Source: Dehalococcoidia bacterium (GTDB lineage Bacteria > Chloroflexota > Dehalococcoidia > Tepidiformales > Tepidiformaceae). From it: 39,903 bases of DNA. The notes beneath the pieces are model-generated. The model saw only the letters and a program-made list of their open reading frames with translations. It made no database searches and was not told the DNA's origin. The stretch lies in the NCBI GenBank assembly GCA_022827945.1, contig JAJEIT010000010.1:1-39903 (forward strand), in the 5' to 3' direction. The position numbers were made by a program, and so were the translations under genes. Of the stretch, positions 1-9,536 are shown piece by piece. Within the stretch, counting starts at the first letter, position 1. The number at the start of each line of letters is the position of its first letter.

Positions 1-693
<693 letters not shown>

Positions 694-696
694 CGG

Positions 697-1075
697 TTGG
701 CGATCCTGCCGGCGCTCTCGCTCAACCTCGGGAGTCCTGAGCCCGAGCGGTCGATCGCGTTCTACCGCGACACCCTCGGGCTCACCCCGGCCCCGGAGAT
801 GAGCCCCGGCGCCTTCGCGCTGGGCAGCAGCTTCCTCATTGTCAGCGGTCACAGCGAGGTCACCGGCCCCGCCACCGACCCCGTGCGCTACCTCATCAAA
901 CTTCGTCGTTGACGACCTCGACGCCGAGCAGGCACGCCTTGAGACCGCCGGCGTCGAGTTCGTGCGGCGCAAGGGCGAGGAGCCCTGGGGCGGACGCATC
1001 TCCACCTTCCTCGACCCCGACGGCAACTACTGCCAGCTCATCGAGACGCCGGAGACCCGGGCGCTCGGCGGCTAG
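697..1075 (+). pseudogene. Glyoxalase/VOC-family gene broken by a +1 frameshift
   Basis: Two frames join into one vicinal-oxygen-chelate domain. The first, from a TTG at 697, reads LSLNLGSPEPERSIAFYRDT and ends at 912. The second continues with FVVDDLDAEQARLETAG and FLDPDGNYCQLIE to 1075. Removing one A from the AAA at 898-900 would give a single protein of about 125 residues, the usual length for a one-domain VOC protein. Such proteins are metal-dependent and include glyoxalase I, fosfomycin or bleomycin resistance proteins and extradiol dioxygenases. This could be a real pseudogene or a homopolymer sequencing error. The gene lies four bases after the aldo/keto reductase and converges on the next minus-strand gene. 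Confidence 0.75.
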
Positions 1076-1087
1076 CGCAGCGCCGGG

Positions 1088-2038
1088 TCAGGGAACGTCG
1101 AGCTCGGCGATCCCGATGCCGCGCTCGCCCTGCACGGCGTACAGCAGGAAGACCCGTCCGTCTTCCTCGAAGATGGCGGGGTCGCGCAACTGGTTGACCG
1201 GCTCCGGGGCGTAGCCGCGCACGCTCGGGGCGAGCAGCAGCCCAGCTCCCTCCCAGTCGCGCTCCGGCCGCAGCACCTCCTCGGCCGGTCCCGCGGCCCA
1301 CTCCCGCCAGTCCCCCTCGAGCGATACCGGCGATACGAGAATCCGCTCCGGGGCGTCGCCCACGCTGCTCCAGAAGACCCACAGCGTGTCCTCCCGCCTG
1401 AGCAGTGCGCAGTGGCGCATGGTCTCGGGGAAGAGCTGTGGCCCGCGTTCGAACCCGCCCAGGCCGTCGTCCGAGCGGTACACGATTCCCGGCATCGACA
1501 TGCCGTACCAGCCCGGCTCCCCGACGTCGTCGAGCCTGATCATGCGCAGATAGCTGGTCGACAGGATCTCATCCCGCGCCTCGAAGTGAATCCCGTCCCC
1601 GGAAGTGGCCACCCGCGAGACCTGGCTGCCGTCTCGCAACTGCCCGTGGAAGTAGAGCCGGATTCGTCGCGCTTCGTCGTCGACGTGGACCTCCGGAGAG
1701 GCGATGTGCGGGTAGACCCACTCCGCGCCCACCTGCTCCGCCAGGCCCGGAACGAACTCTTCGAGCGCTGCCGGGAAATGCGACTCCTCCAGTTGGAGCG
1801 TTCCCGGCTCGTACGTCGTCCACGGGCCGTGGAGGTCGTCCGCATGGGCCAGCCGGATGTACCGCCCCTTGTGGTGTGCGAAGTAGAGGTAGTACTTCCC
1901 CAGACGCCCGGCGTCCGTCTCTGCGAGCCACTCCGGGGCGCGAATCAGCGACGGCCCGTTGACGTTGTCACCCATGTGGGCATCCATGCCGGGCCGCACG
2001 ATGGGCGCGTCAACGAGTCGGGTAGCGCGTATCGACAT
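1088..2038 (-). CDS. Five-bladed beta-propeller protein, GH43-like
   Basis: This 316-residue protein has the repeated blade features of the glycosyl hydrolase 43/62/68 five-bladed propeller fold: NGPSLIRAPEWL near residue 27, then GKYYLYFAHHKGRYIRLA, a mid-protein ASPEVHVDDEARRIRLYFHG, and a closing blade NQLRDPAIFEEDGRVFLLY. Full-length catalytic GH43 enzymes use one Asp and two Glu. I could not assign these with confidence, so activity on a glycan is only possible. There is no signal peptide, so a cytoplasmic location is likely. The start is an ATG 36 bases after the stop of the Thr-Pro linker gene on the same strand, with no clear ribosome binding site, so it may be a distal gene of that transcript. 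Confidence 0.75.
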   Translation of the reverse strand: MSIRATRLVDAPIVRPGMDAHMGDNVNGPSLIRAPEWLAETDAGRLGKYYLYFAHHKGRYIRLAHADDLHGPWTTYEPGTLQLEESHFPAALEEFVPGLAEQVGAEWVYPHIASPEVHVDDEARRIRLYFHGQLRDGSQVSRVATSGDGIHFEARDEILSTSYLRMIRLDDVGEPGWYGMSMPGIVYRSDDGLGGFERGPQLFPETMRHCALLRREDTLWVFWSSVGDAPERILVSPVSLEGDWREWAAGPAEEVLRPERDWEGAGLLLAPSVRGYAPEPVNQLRDPAIFEEDGRVFLLYAVQGERGIGIAELDVP

Positions 2039-2074
2039 CGGCAGTCGCCAGCCTGCTGTCCGGCGAGCGCCGGG

Positions 2075-4930
2075 TCAACGCCCGCGCCCGCCACGCCGCA
2101 TCAGGACGCGCCCGACAAGGCGCACCGCCAGTGACGTCGCTCCGGCGCTGACCGCAAAGGATGCGACCGCGGCAGCGATGTTCGTCGCCAGATCGCCCCC
2201 CGAGCCGGATTCCGCGACATAAATCTCCACGAAACCGGGTCGCGCAGTGCGACCTCCCGCCTCTGCCTCGGGCCGCTGAAGTGATGGCGCAGTCTCTGGT
2301 CGCGGCTCAGGGACGTGCTCGGGAAGGTCAGTCGGTGTCGGGGCTGGCGCCGGGGCGGGGGTGGGGATCCGGGCCGCTGTTGCTCTCGTCGTCGGCACTC
2401 GGGTCGGACCGGGAGAGGGTAGCGCTCTCTGTGCAGCCTCCGGCGCTGCTGTTGGCGTTCGAGAGGCCATTGCCGTAGATGCGGGTGCGGGGGTGGGGCT
2501 CGCGGTGGGCGTGGGCGTTGGAGTAGGACGGGGAGTTGGCGTGGGTGACGGGGTAGGCGTGGGAGTTGGTGTCGGGGTGGGCGTGGGGGTTGGAGTAGGC
2601 GTGGGAGTTGGAGTAGGCGTGGGAGTTGGTGTCGGGGTGGGCGTGGGAGTTGGAGTAGGCGTGGGGGTCGGCGTTGGAGTCGGTGTTGGTGTTGGTGTTG
2701 GTGTCGGTCTGGACGGCTGGACGTAGATGACCACCGGCCGAGTGCGCGGCCTCGGCGTTGGAGTAGGAGTTGGTGTGGGTGTAGGTGTGGGCGTTGGCGT
2801 TGGCGTGGGGGTCGGAGTGGGGGTCGGTGTCGGCGTTGGCGTGGGAGTCGGCGTTGGAGTCGGCGTTGGAGTCGGTGTCGGAGTGGGAGTTGGAGTTGGA
2901 GTTGGAGTGGGCGTCGGCGTGGGAGTTGGAGTGGGTGTCGGCGTAGCGAGTGGCGGCGGGTTGATGGCCACGGTGACAGTTCGCCACGACCGCTTCGTCA
3001 GTTCGGCGAATGAGAACTCGGCTGCCCCATTGTCGCCAGGAGACGTCAACAGTGAGTCGGCGGCCCCTGCCTGGACCCCTGTGCCTCCCCTGCTGCTGGC
3101 GGAAAACCGACCCTCTGTGTCCCTCGGCGCGCTGATGGTGCGGTCCCCGTCACCGATCGCGTAGATGTACAGGATGCGCGTACCAGTTGCCGCTTCCACG
3201 GCGGGAGCGACGGGTGCGTTCCCCTTCCCGGTGCTTGTCGCAATGGCGCCGATGGGAGCCGTGCGGTTGATGTTCCCGTAACGGAGGATGGCTCCCACGG
3301 CCTGGCTCTCCCCCCACAGCCAGTTCAGCGTGTGGCTCGTCAGCTCGGTCCCGTCGGCGAGGCGGTACCACACCGTCAGAGTCGCCTCCTTCTCGAAGGC
3401 CAGCCCGCTGTCGACCTCCGTCCAGCCCTCGGGCGCGCTCAGCGACCGCTCGTGGCGAGTCGTGAGGATGGCCACCAGCAGATCGCCCGGCTGTCCCTGC
3501 GGCGCCCTGATCGTGAGCTCCTGACTCCCTCCGCTGCGGTTCTTCGACGCGGACTCGCTACCGAGGAACTCTGGCCCCTCGACGGTCGGGGTTGGCGTGG
3601 GGGTAGGCGTCGCTGTGGGAGTCGGCGTCGGTGTGGGAGTCGGCGTCGGTGTGGGAGTGGGCGTAGGCGTGGGCGTAGGCGTCGGCGTGGGAGTCGGGGT
3701 CGGCGTGGGAGTAGGCGTCGGTGTGGGCGTAGGCGTCGCTGTGGGAGTGGGCGTCGGTGTGGGAGTGGGCGTCGGAGTGGGCGTAGGCGTCGGCGTGGGG
3801 GTAGGCGTCGGTGTGGGAGTAGGCGTCGGTGTGGGCGTAGGCGTCGGTGTGGGCGTAGGCGTCGGTGTGGGAGTAGGCGTCGGCGTTGGAGTAGGCGTCG
3901 GCGTGGGAGTAGGCGTCGGCGTTGGAGTAGGCGTCGGCGTTGGAGTAGGCGTCGGAGTGGGGGTAGGGGTCGGAGTGGGGGTAGGGGTCGGAGTGGGCGT
4001 AGGCGTCGGAGTGGGGGTAGGGGTCGGAGTGGGGGTAGGTGTCGGAGTGGGAGCAGGTGTCGGTGTGGGGGTAGGTGTCGGAGTGGGAGTGGGCGTCGGT
4101 GTGGGAGTGGGCGTCGGTGTGGGAGCAGGTGTCGGTGTGGGCGTCGGAGTGGGGGTAGGTGTAGGCGTGGGTGTGGGCTCGGGTGCTTGCGGTGGATTGA
4201 TCACCACCGTGCCGGTTCGCCAGGCCCTCCCTTTTGGCAGGTCCAGGTTGAAGACCGCGGAGCCGGTAGTGCCCGCACCTGTGAGGGCCGAGTCCGCCCC
4301 GCCCGCGACCACGCCGTTGCTGCCCTGGGCGCCCACGAAGAAGCGTTCGTCGTGGCCCGCCGGGGGACCGTCGGTCGCCCTGATTGAGGCCCCGAACACC
4401 GCGAAGACCCGCAGGACGCGGACCGCCCCGACCGCCGTGGTCACATCCGGCGCCGTTGGAGGGTCGCGCGTCTCGCCGGTGGCAAATCTGCTCGACCCCA
4501 GGGGGTTCGCCGGATCGACCCCGCGATACCGCAGGATGGCCGCCCCGCCCCGGGCCCGCCCCTCCCAGGTGAACGCAACCGCCTCGCCCTCAGAGCCGTC
4601 CGCGATGCGGTGCCAGACCCCGAGCCGCGCTTCGTCTTCGTCCGCGACCCCCGTGTCGACCAGCGTCCAGCCAGACGGGGCGACGATGGCCCGGTCTCGG
4701 GCCAATGCCACGATTGCGACGAGCAGGTCACCGATCTCGCCGGAGGGCGTGTCGACCTCGATGCGTTGCTGTCCGCCGCTCGTTCGTTTCTCCGTGGTCT
4801 TCACGTCGATGAACGCGGGCGCCGGAGAGTCGGCTCCTGCGCTGAACGGTGGCCGGACGCAGAGCGCCGCGGCTGCGACTCCCAGCGCAAGCGAGAGTCC
4901 GGCTGCTGCAACGAGGGCGCGGAGTTCCAC
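2075..4930 (-). CDS. Secreted, membrane-anchored protein: two repeat domains joined by long Thr-Pro linkers
   Basis: 951 residues with a GTG start preceded by AGGGA; the frame is closed by a TGA just upstream. Residues 1-32 look like a signal peptide. Domain 1 is about 40-250 and domain 2 about 450-662. They are clearly homologous: both have GDLLVAI, AP-GWT-VD, a Trp-[HY]-R-[IL]-A-D-G segment, AILRY and W-R-T-x-T-V-x-INPP. Between them is an almost pure Thr-Pro tract of about 99 dipeptides. A second tract (about 663-726), a basic motif [16 protein letters not shown] and a third tract (about 742-808) follow. Then comes a Pro/Ala-rich stretch, a hydrophobic helix near 915-940 and a basic tail RRGGRGR. 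Inference: a cell-surface stalk protein with rigid spacers and a C-terminal membrane anchor. The domain has no function I can name. Confidence 0.85.
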   Translation of the reverse strand: MELRALVAAAGLSLALGVAAAALCVRPPFSAGADSPAPAFIDVKTTEKRTSGGQQRIEVDTPSGEIGDLLVAIVALARDRAIVAPSGWTLVDTGVADEDEARLGVWHRIADGSEGEAVAFTWEGRARGGAAILRYRGVDPANPLGSSRFATGETRDPPTAPDVTTAVGAVRVLRVFAVFGASIRATDGPPAGHDERFFVGAQGSNGVVAGGADSALTGAGTTGSAVFNLDLPKGRAWRTGTVVINPPQAPEPTPTPTPTPTPTPTPTPAPTPTPTPTPTPTPTPTPTPTPTPAPTPTPTPTPTPTPTPTPTPTPTPTPTPTPTPTPTPTPTPTPTPTPTPTPTPTPTPTPTPTPTPTPTPTPTPTPTPTPTPTPTPTPTPTPTPTPTPTPTPTPTPTATPTPTPTPTPTPTPTPTPTPTPTPTPTPTPTPTPTPTPTPTATPTPTPTPTVEGPEFLGSESASKNRSGGSQELTIRAPQGQPGDLLVAILTTRHERSLSAPEGWTEVDSGLAFEKEATLTVWYRLADGTELTSHTLNWLWGESQAVGAILRYGNINRTAPIGAIATSTGKGNAPVAPAVEAATGTRILYIYAIGDGDRTISAPRDTEGRFSASSRGGTGVQAGAADSLLTSPGDNGAAEFSFAELTKRSWRTVTVAINPPPLATPTPTPTPTPTPTPTPTPTPTPTPTPTPTPTPTPTPTPTPTPTPTPTPTPTPTPTPTPTPTPTPRPRTRPVVIYVQPSRPTPTPTPTPTPTPTPTPTPTPTPTPTPTPTPTPTPTPTPTPTPTPTPTPTPTPSPTPTPRPTPTPTPTASPTPAPASTAMASRTPTAAPEAAQRALPSPGPTRVPTTRATAARIPTPAPAPAPTPTDLPEHVPEPRPETAPSLQRPEAEAGGRTARPGFVEIYVAESGSGGDLATNIAAAVASFAVSAGATSLAVRLVGRVLMRRGGRGR
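2506..2707. repeat. Thr-Pro coding hexamer tract 3
   Basis: On the plus strand this is a run of GGNGTN hexamers, encoding Thr-Pro on the minus strand, with a few Arg, Ser and Ala replacements. It is the last of three such tracts in the surface protein. Confidence 0.85.
2753..2944. repeat. Thr-Pro coding hexamer tract 2
   Basis: This is an uninterrupted run of about 32 Thr-Pro dipeptides read from the minus strand. It lies between the second repeated domain and the basic motif [12 protein letters not shown]. The third codon base varies freely while the encoded dipeptide does not. Confidence 0.85.
3584..4177. repeat. Thr-Pro coding tract 1 with an 18-base higher-order period
   Basis: About 99 Thr-Pro dipeptides, with four Ala replacements, link the two homologous domains. 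Within the hexamer array there are stretches repeating with an 18-base period. Examples are CGGAGTGGGGGTAGGGGT around 3953-4040 and GCGTCGGTGTGGGCGTAG around 3830-3870. This points to slippage or unequal exchange of three-hexamer blocks. Edges are good to a base or two. Confidence 0.85.
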
Positions 4931-5108
4931 GAGACGTCCCTGGGAACGAGGCGGTCATTGCCGTCGGTTCCGTGCAGCGCAGCAGCATACATTTAAAGTA
5001 ACAACGGTTGTGTCTCCGGGAGCCGCGTTCCGGTCAGATTTCCGGGGAGCCCGGCCACACCGACTGGCCTCGCGTAGACTTCCCGAAACCTCTCGCAGGA
5101 GCGTGCGC

Positions 5109-5882
5109 ATGGGCATCCTCGATTTGTTCAGCCTGGAAGGAAAGATCGCGATGGTGACGGGCGGCGGCGGCGGCATTGGCCGCGGCATCGCCCTCGGCCT
5201 CGCGGAGGCAGGAGCCGACGTCGCCGTCGCCGGGCGCCGCGAGCAGCTCCTCAAGGACGTCGGCAAGGAGATCGAGGACCGCGGTCGCCGCACCCTCGCC
5301 CTCCCCACCGACGTTCGCGACTGGTCCAACGTCGAGGGCCTCGTCCAGTCGATGATGGACCACTTCGGCCGCATCGACGTCTGGGTTAGCAACGCCGGCG
5401 GCCTGCAGGAACAGAGCGTCAACTTCCTCGTCAAGACGCCCGAGGAGTCCTGGGACGCGACTACCACCCTCAACTTCAAAGCCCCCTGGATGTGCGCCAA
5501 GGCCGTCTGGCCGGCGATGCGAAGCACCGGGGGCGGCGCCATCATCAACGTCAGCTCCGTCGGGGCCATCTCCCGCGGGGCCCCCACGAACGGCGTCTAC
5601 ACGGCCTCCAAGGCCGGCCTCAACCACCTCACCAAAACGCTGGCTCTCGAGATGGCGCCCTTCAACATCCGCGTCAACGCCATCCTCCCCGGCTCCGTCC
5701 GCACGGAAGACTACGAGGACGCCTCCGGCGGCGACGACGACTACTTCGCGAAGATGGCCGAGAACGAACCTCTCAAGCGGCTCGGCAAGGAGGAAGACTT
5801 CGGCGCCGCCGCCGTCTACCTCGCCTCCGACGCCTCCAGCTGGGTGACCGGCACGCTCCTCATGGTGGCCGGACACCCGTAG
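5109..5882 (+). CDS. Short-chain dehydrogenase/reductase
   Basis: 257 residues, a standard classical SDR length. The Rossmann nucleotide motif is [10 protein letters not shown] near residue 15, the NNAG-like motif is SNAGG, the catalytic Ser lies in INVSSVG, and the active-site pair is YTASK. The C-terminus [18 protein letters not shown] is typical of the FabG-like and glucose-dehydrogenase-like group. The ATG at 5109 was chosen because AGGAG (5097-5101) sits seven bases upstream and the protein begins exactly where the family begins. The frame stays open for about 1.5 kb upstream only because it runs antisense through the Thr-Pro tract. A TAGACT box at 5075-5080 could be its -10. The substrate is unknown. 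Confidence 0.9.
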   Translation: MGILDLFSLEGKIAMVTGGGGGIGRGIALGLAEAGADVAVAGRREQLLKDVGKEIEDRGRRTLALPTDVRDWSNVEGLVQSMMDHFGRIDVWVSNAGGLQEQSVNFLVKTPEESWDATTTLNFKAPWMCAKAVWPAMRSTGGGAIINVSSVGAISRGAPTNGVYTASKAGLNHLTKTLALEMAPFNIRVNAILPGSVRTEDYEDASGGDDDYFAKMAENEPLKRLGKEEDFGAAAVYLASDASSWVTGTLLMVAGHP

Positions 5883-5915
5883 TCCGGACCCTTTGCGGAC
5901 GCGCCGCAGTCTGGC

Positions 5916-5921
5916 TACCGT
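5916..5921 (+). promoter_or_regulatory. Possible promoter of the PPOX-fold gene at 5948
   Basis: The -10 TACCGT is 17 bases after TTGCGG at 5893-5898. Transcription would begin near 5928, leaving a short leader that holds AAGGAGG. Confidence 0.4.
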
Positions 5922-5935
5922 ACGCGCCTGATTTC

Positions 5936-5942
5936 AAGGAGG
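5936..5942 (+). promoter_or_regulatory. Strong ribosome binding site fixing a GTG start
   Basis: AAGGAGG lies five bases before GTG at 5948. It would be 17 bases from the alternative ATG at 5960, so the GTG is preferred. Confidence 0.75.
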
Positions 5943-5947
5943 TTCCC

Positions 5948-6541
5948 GTGCCCGAAGGTATGCGCGACCACGAGGTCGTTTCCGTCTATCCCTACAGCGA
6001 TGAGCAGATCGACCAGCTCATGAACGACGCCAGCGAGTGCATCCTCATGTGGGGCACCAAGGACGGCTGGCCCGTCGGCGTCTACCACTCCTTCGTCTGG
6101 AGGGACGGCAAGTTCTGGATCACCTGCGCGGCGCACCGCCACCGCGTCGCCGCCATCCGTCGCGACGGCCGTGTTTCGGTGGCCGTCAGCGGCATCTCCG
6201 CGAAGAGCCCCGACTCCCCCCGCGGCGCCGCCACGGCCAAGTGCCGCGCCATCGTCCGCGAGGACCAGGAGACCAAGGACTGGTTCTATCGCGCCCTCGC
6301 ACACAAGGCGAACCCCGACGACAAGGCCGCCGAGGACGACTTCGTCGAGCGCCTCGACTCGCCTCTGCGCATCATCATCGAGGCCACCCCCGAGAAGTGG
6401 ATCACGTTCGACAGCGCCAAGTCCGGCAAGGACGTCGCGGGCACCCTCACCGACGAGGAGCGCGGCCCGCGCCTCGAGTCCGACGCTGTCCGCATGCGCG
6501 CCGAGCGCGAACGTCGCGGCCTCGACCCCGACGCCCGCTAG
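5948..6541 (+). CDS. Pyridoxamine 5'-phosphate oxidase-fold flavoprotein
   Basis: 197 residues. The order of elements fits the split-barrel FMN/F420-binding fold: an N-terminal helix (DEQIDQLMNDAS), a strand ILMWGTKDGWPVGVYHSFVW, then FWITCAAHRHRVAAIRRDGR, the flavin-phosphate contact region of such proteins, and a strand VSVAVSG. A charged C-terminal helix RMRAERERRGLDPDAR ends the protein. Members use FMN, F420 or heme to reduce or oxidise small molecules in the cytoplasm. The gene follows the SDR by 65 bases and converges on the P450 with only 12 bases between stops. The substrate and the choice between FMN and F420 are not visible. Confidence 0.75.
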   Translation: MPEGMRDHEVVSVYPYSDEQIDQLMNDASECILMWGTKDGWPVGVYHSFVWRDGKFWITCAAHRHRVAAIRRDGRVSVAVSGISAKSPDSPRGAATAKCRAIVREDQETKDWFYRALAHKANPDDKAAEDDFVERLDSPLRIIIEATPEKWITFDSAKSGKDVAGTLTDEERGPRLESDAVRMRAERERRGLDPDAR

Positions 6542-6553
6542 GGGGAGACGCCC

Positions 6554-7819
6554 TCACACCACGTCGAACTCGAGGTCCAGCCGCGGTTGCTCGTTCATCG
6601 GGCCGGCCACCTGGATGTGTGCCGCCCCGCCGGCCTTCACGCGTGGGTTCCCCATCGCCTTGAGCAGCGCCTTCGAGCCGATGACCGCCTCCGAACGGGC
6701 CAGCTGGTAACCCACGCAGAAGTGCTTCCCCAGGCCGAAGCCGAGGTGACCCGCGCGCCCGCCCTCGAAGTACCCGGAACGTAGCTCCCGGCCGAAGTAG
6801 AGGTCGTCCCGGAAGATGTCGAACTCGTCCGGGTGGTCGAACATGCGCTCGTCGTGGTTCGCCCCGAAGATCGAGAAGTGCGCCTCCGCCCCCACTGGGA
6901 TCGTCTGGCCGTACAGCTCGACCGGCTTCACCACGTCCCTCGACTGGCTCCCCGCCGGTGGCGTGATCCGCATCGTCTCCGTGAACACGCGGTCGAACAG
7001 GTCCGGGTCGCGCTTAACCTCCGCGAACTGATCGGGGTTCTCCATCATGTGCACCCACATGTTCCCGATCGCCTTGTCCGTCGTCTCGCCGCCCGCCACC
7101 AGCAGCAGGCTCGAGAACGCCTTGATGTCTTCCTTCGACATCCGCGCCCCGTCCACCTCCGCGGTGCAGAGTTTCGAGATCAGGTCCTCGCCCGGGTTCA
7201 CGCTGCGCTCGTCCACCAGCCTGTCGATGTAGGCGTGGAACTGCTGGTTGCACTCGATGCCGTAGGTGCGCTGCTCGGGCGTGCCCGTCAGGCCCGCCAT
7301 CATCGCCGGGTACCACTCGTGGAAGAGGTCGTGGTCCTCCTGCGGCAGCCCCAGCATGTCGATGATCACCATCACCGGCAGCCGCGAGCTGAACGCGTCG
7401 ATGAGCTCGACTTCGCCCTTGTCCGCGAACCCCTGCGCCAGCCGCTCCGCCGCCTGTGCCGTGATCCGGTCGACGAGGTCCTGCGTGTTCTTCTCGATGA
7501 TCGGGATAAGCGGCTCCATGCGCCGCCCCGAGAACTCCGGCGCGACGATGTTCCGCCGCTTCGTGTGCTCCTCCCCGTCGAACTGCATCATCGTCGTGCC
7601 GAACACGAGCGCCATCGAGCGCTCCAGGTTCTTGCTCGAGTAGTGCACGTTGTCCTTGAAGGCGCTGCACACGTCGTCGTAGCGCGTGATGTACCAGAGC
7701 CCGTGCATCTCGTCGTGGTACACGGGGAAGTGGTCGCGCAGCACCTTCAGGTGCGGATACGGGTCGCGCCAGTACTCCGGCGTGTCGAACACCGCCGGAT
7801 CGAAGCTCACGGCCGTCAT
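6554..7819 (-). CDS. Cytochrome P450 (first of two)
   Basis: 421 residues, full length for a soluble bacterial P450. It has the I-helix oxygen-binding motif AGGETT, the K-helix ETMR and a textbook heme loop FGLGKHFCVG with Cys368 as the axial ligand. An unusual block FRDDLYFGRELRSGYFEGG precedes the heme loop and is shared with the second P450 at 12806. It should hydroxylate a hydrophobic substrate using a separate ferredoxin and reductase, neither of which is next to it. It is the last gene of a minus-strand set with two SDRs (17-base gap), suggesting hydroxylation followed by alcohol oxidation. The CYP family cannot be assigned by eye. Confidence 0.95.
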   Translation of the reverse strand: MTAVSFDPAVFDTPEYWRDPYPHLKVLRDHFPVYHDEMHGLWYITRYDDVCSAFKDNVHYSSKNLERSMALVFGTTMMQFDGEEHTKRRNIVAPEFSGRRMEPLIPIIEKNTQDLVDRITAQAAERLAQGFADKGEVELIDAFSSRLPVMVIIDMLGLPQEDHDLFHEWYPAMMAGLTGTPEQRTYGIECNQQFHAYIDRLVDERSVNPGEDLISKLCTAEVDGARMSKEDIKAFSSLLLVAGGETTDKAIGNMWVHMMENPDQFAEVKRDPDLFDRVFTETMRITPPAGSQSRDVVKPVELYGQTIPVGAEAHFSIFGANHDERMFDHPDEFDIFRDDLYFGRELRSGYFEGGRAGHLGFGLGKHFCVGYQLARSEAVIGSKALLKAMGNPRVKAGGAAHIQVAGPMNEQPRLDLEFDVV

Positions 7820-7835
7820 CGCATTCCTCCTGGCG

Positions 7836-8705
7836 CTAGCTCGGCGGCTCCCAGATGGCCGGCTCGAGGCCCATGAGCCCGTGGTGGAACTGCTCGATCG
7901 GCAGGTTCGAGACCGGCTGCCCGTAGGCCGAGCGCGGCGGCAGCTCCACGGGATGTCCGGGCTCCGACGAGATCAGGTCGCCCGTGCGGCCGTCCTGCAG
8001 CAGGTCGAGCAGAAGCTGCGCCTGCTGCGCCGGTGTCATCCACCCCGCCACGATCTCGTCCGATGGACCGTCGCCCGGGAAGACGCCCCGCAGCATGGGC
8101 GTGTCCGTCGCGCCCATGCCGATGCCGTTCACGCGCACGTTGTGGCCCTGGGCGGCGAACCCCAGCGCCCACGCCTGGATGTACCCGTTGAGCACCCACT
8201 TCGACGAGTCGTAGAGGTCGCTCCCGGGCCCGCCGCGCGTGCCCCCGGGCTCCAGCGGCGGCAGCACGTGGTCCGTCGAGATGACGACGATGTCGCCCTC
8301 GCGCTCCACCAGCGAGGGCGCGAACGCCCGCTCCAGCAGGTACACGCTCTTCACGTTCGTGTCGTAAAAGCGCTGGTACTCGGCCAGCGCCTCCTCGCGC
8401 GACAGATCGAGCGGCGACGACCCGTAGATGGCGGCGTTCATCACGACCACGTCCACGCCGCCGAAGTCGCGCAGCACCCCGTCGACGAAGCCGCGGATGG
8501 CCTCCGCGTCCGAGACATCGCAGGGGTACGCGCGCACCGTCCGGCCGCTCGTCGCCGCGATCTCGTCGGCGACGGCGCTCACTTCCGGCTTCACGTCGCA
8601 GATGGCGACGTCCGCCCCTTCGCTCGCGAGGGCCCGCGCGTAGGCCGTCCCCAGCCCCTGCGCCGCCCCCGTGACGACTCCGACCTTTCCGTCCAGGAAT
8701 CCCAT
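7836..8705 (-). CDS. Short-chain dehydrogenase, paralogue of its neighbour
   Basis: 289 residues. It has TGAAQGLG for the cofactor, MNAA in place of NNAG, and YDSSK as the Tyr/Lys pair. The usual catalytic Ser position reads VVISTDH, so it appears to be Thr. About ten extra residues (PPLEPGGTRGGPGSD) lie between it and the Tyr. The N-terminus MGFLDGKV is the same as in the upstream SDR, so the pair arose by duplication. The preceding ATG context AGGACAGC gives a reasonable binding site. Nine bases separate it from the SDR before it and 16 from the P450 after it, so all three are likely one transcript. Confidence 0.9.
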   Translation of the reverse strand: MGFLDGKVGVVTGAAQGLGTAYARALASEGADVAICDVKPEVSAVADEIAATSGRTVRAYPCDVSDAEAIRGFVDGVLRDFGGVDVVVMNAAIYGSSPLDLSREEALAEYQRFYDTNVKSVYLLERAFAPSLVEREGDIVVISTDHVLPPLEPGGTRGGPGSDLYDSSKWVLNGYIQAWALGFAAQGHNVRVNGIGMGATDTPMLRGVFPGDGPSDEIVAGWMTPAQQAQLLLDLLQDGRTGDLISSEPGHPVELPPRSAYGQPVSNLPIEQFHHGLMGLEPAIWEPPS

Positions 8706-8714
8706 GCTGTCCTC

Positions 8715-9536
8715 CTACGCCGGGAAGGCCGACTTCATGATGCCGACCTTCATCGAGAAATCGTCGCTGCGCGGTGTCAGGACCACCGGGTCGTCGACCC
8801 ACACCGGGATGTTGTAGCCGCTGCGCCCGTCCTTGATCAGGTCCATCACGACCTGGGCCACGTCCCCCGGCTTCATCCAGCTCGCGATGATCTCCGGCGT
8901 CAGGTTCTCCTCGCCTGTGAACCCCCGCAGCATGTGCGAGTCCGTCGCCCCCAGGCAGATTCCGTTCACGCGGATGTTGTGCGGCTCTCCCGCCTTCGAC
9001 CAGCTCAGCAGGAACCCGTTCAGCCCCCACTTCGAGGCGTCGTAGGTGTCCATCACCCAGCCGCCGCCCGAGGGCCGGTTCTTCTGCGTGTAGATGTGGT
9101 CGGTGGCGATGTTGACGATGTCGCCCCCGCCCTGCTCCTGCATGATCGGGAAGACCGCCCGGCCGAACAGGTAGTACGCGCGGTTGTTCACGTTCATCAC
9201 CAGGTCGTAGTCCGCGATCGACTTCTCCCACGGGTCCGTCGGCGAGGTCATCGCGATCGTGCCCGCGTTGTTGATCAGCACGTCGATCCTTCCGAACCGC
9301 TCCATCGTCCCGTCGACCACTCGCCAGCAGTCCTCGGGGACGCCCGTGTCCGCGTGGAACGACGCCGTCTCGACCCCGTGCGCGTCGCCGATCTGGCTGG
9401 CGCGCTCGTCCACGTTGTCGCGGATGTCGCAGATTGCGACGTTCGCGCCCTCAGCCGCGACGGCGTTCGCGAACGCGACGCCGACGCCCTCGGCGGCGCC
9501 CGTCACGAGCGCCACCTTCCCGTCAAGAAATCCCAT
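8715..9536 (-). CDS. Short-chain dehydrogenase, first gene of the SDR-SDR-P450 set
   Basis: 273 residues from the ATG at 9536, chosen over an upstream in-frame ATG because GGAGG stands seven bases before it and the protein then opens with MGFLDGKVALVTG like its sister. Motifs are TGAAEGVG, INNAGTIA and YDASK. The catalytic Ser position reads NIATDH, again Thr in place of Ser, with an insert (TQKNRPSGGGWVMDT) before the Tyr. Members oxidise secondary alcohols or reduce ketones with NAD(P). Together with the second SDR and the P450 it could process hydroxylated cyclic substrates, which is an inference from context only. Confidence 0.9.
   Translation of the reverse strand: MGFLDGKVALVTGAAEGVGVAFANAVAAEGANVAICDIRDNVDERASQIGDAHGVETASFHADTGVPEDCWRVVDGTMERFGRIDVLINNAGTIAMTSPTDPWEKSIADYDLVMNVNNRAYYLFGRAVFPIMQEQGGGDIVNIATDHIYTQKNRPSGGGWVMDTYDASKWGLNGFLLSWSKAGEPHNIRVNGICLGATDSHMLRGFTGEENLTPEIIASWMKPGDVAQVVMDLIKDGRSGYNIPVWVDDPVVLTPRSDDFSMKVGIMKSAFPA

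Noticed and set aside
3332-4387. Plus-strand frame made of Arg-Arg-Gly-like repeats
   Set aside because: It is the out-of-frame reading of the Thr-Pro hexamer tract. The minus strand gives a coherent secreted protein with two homologous domains.
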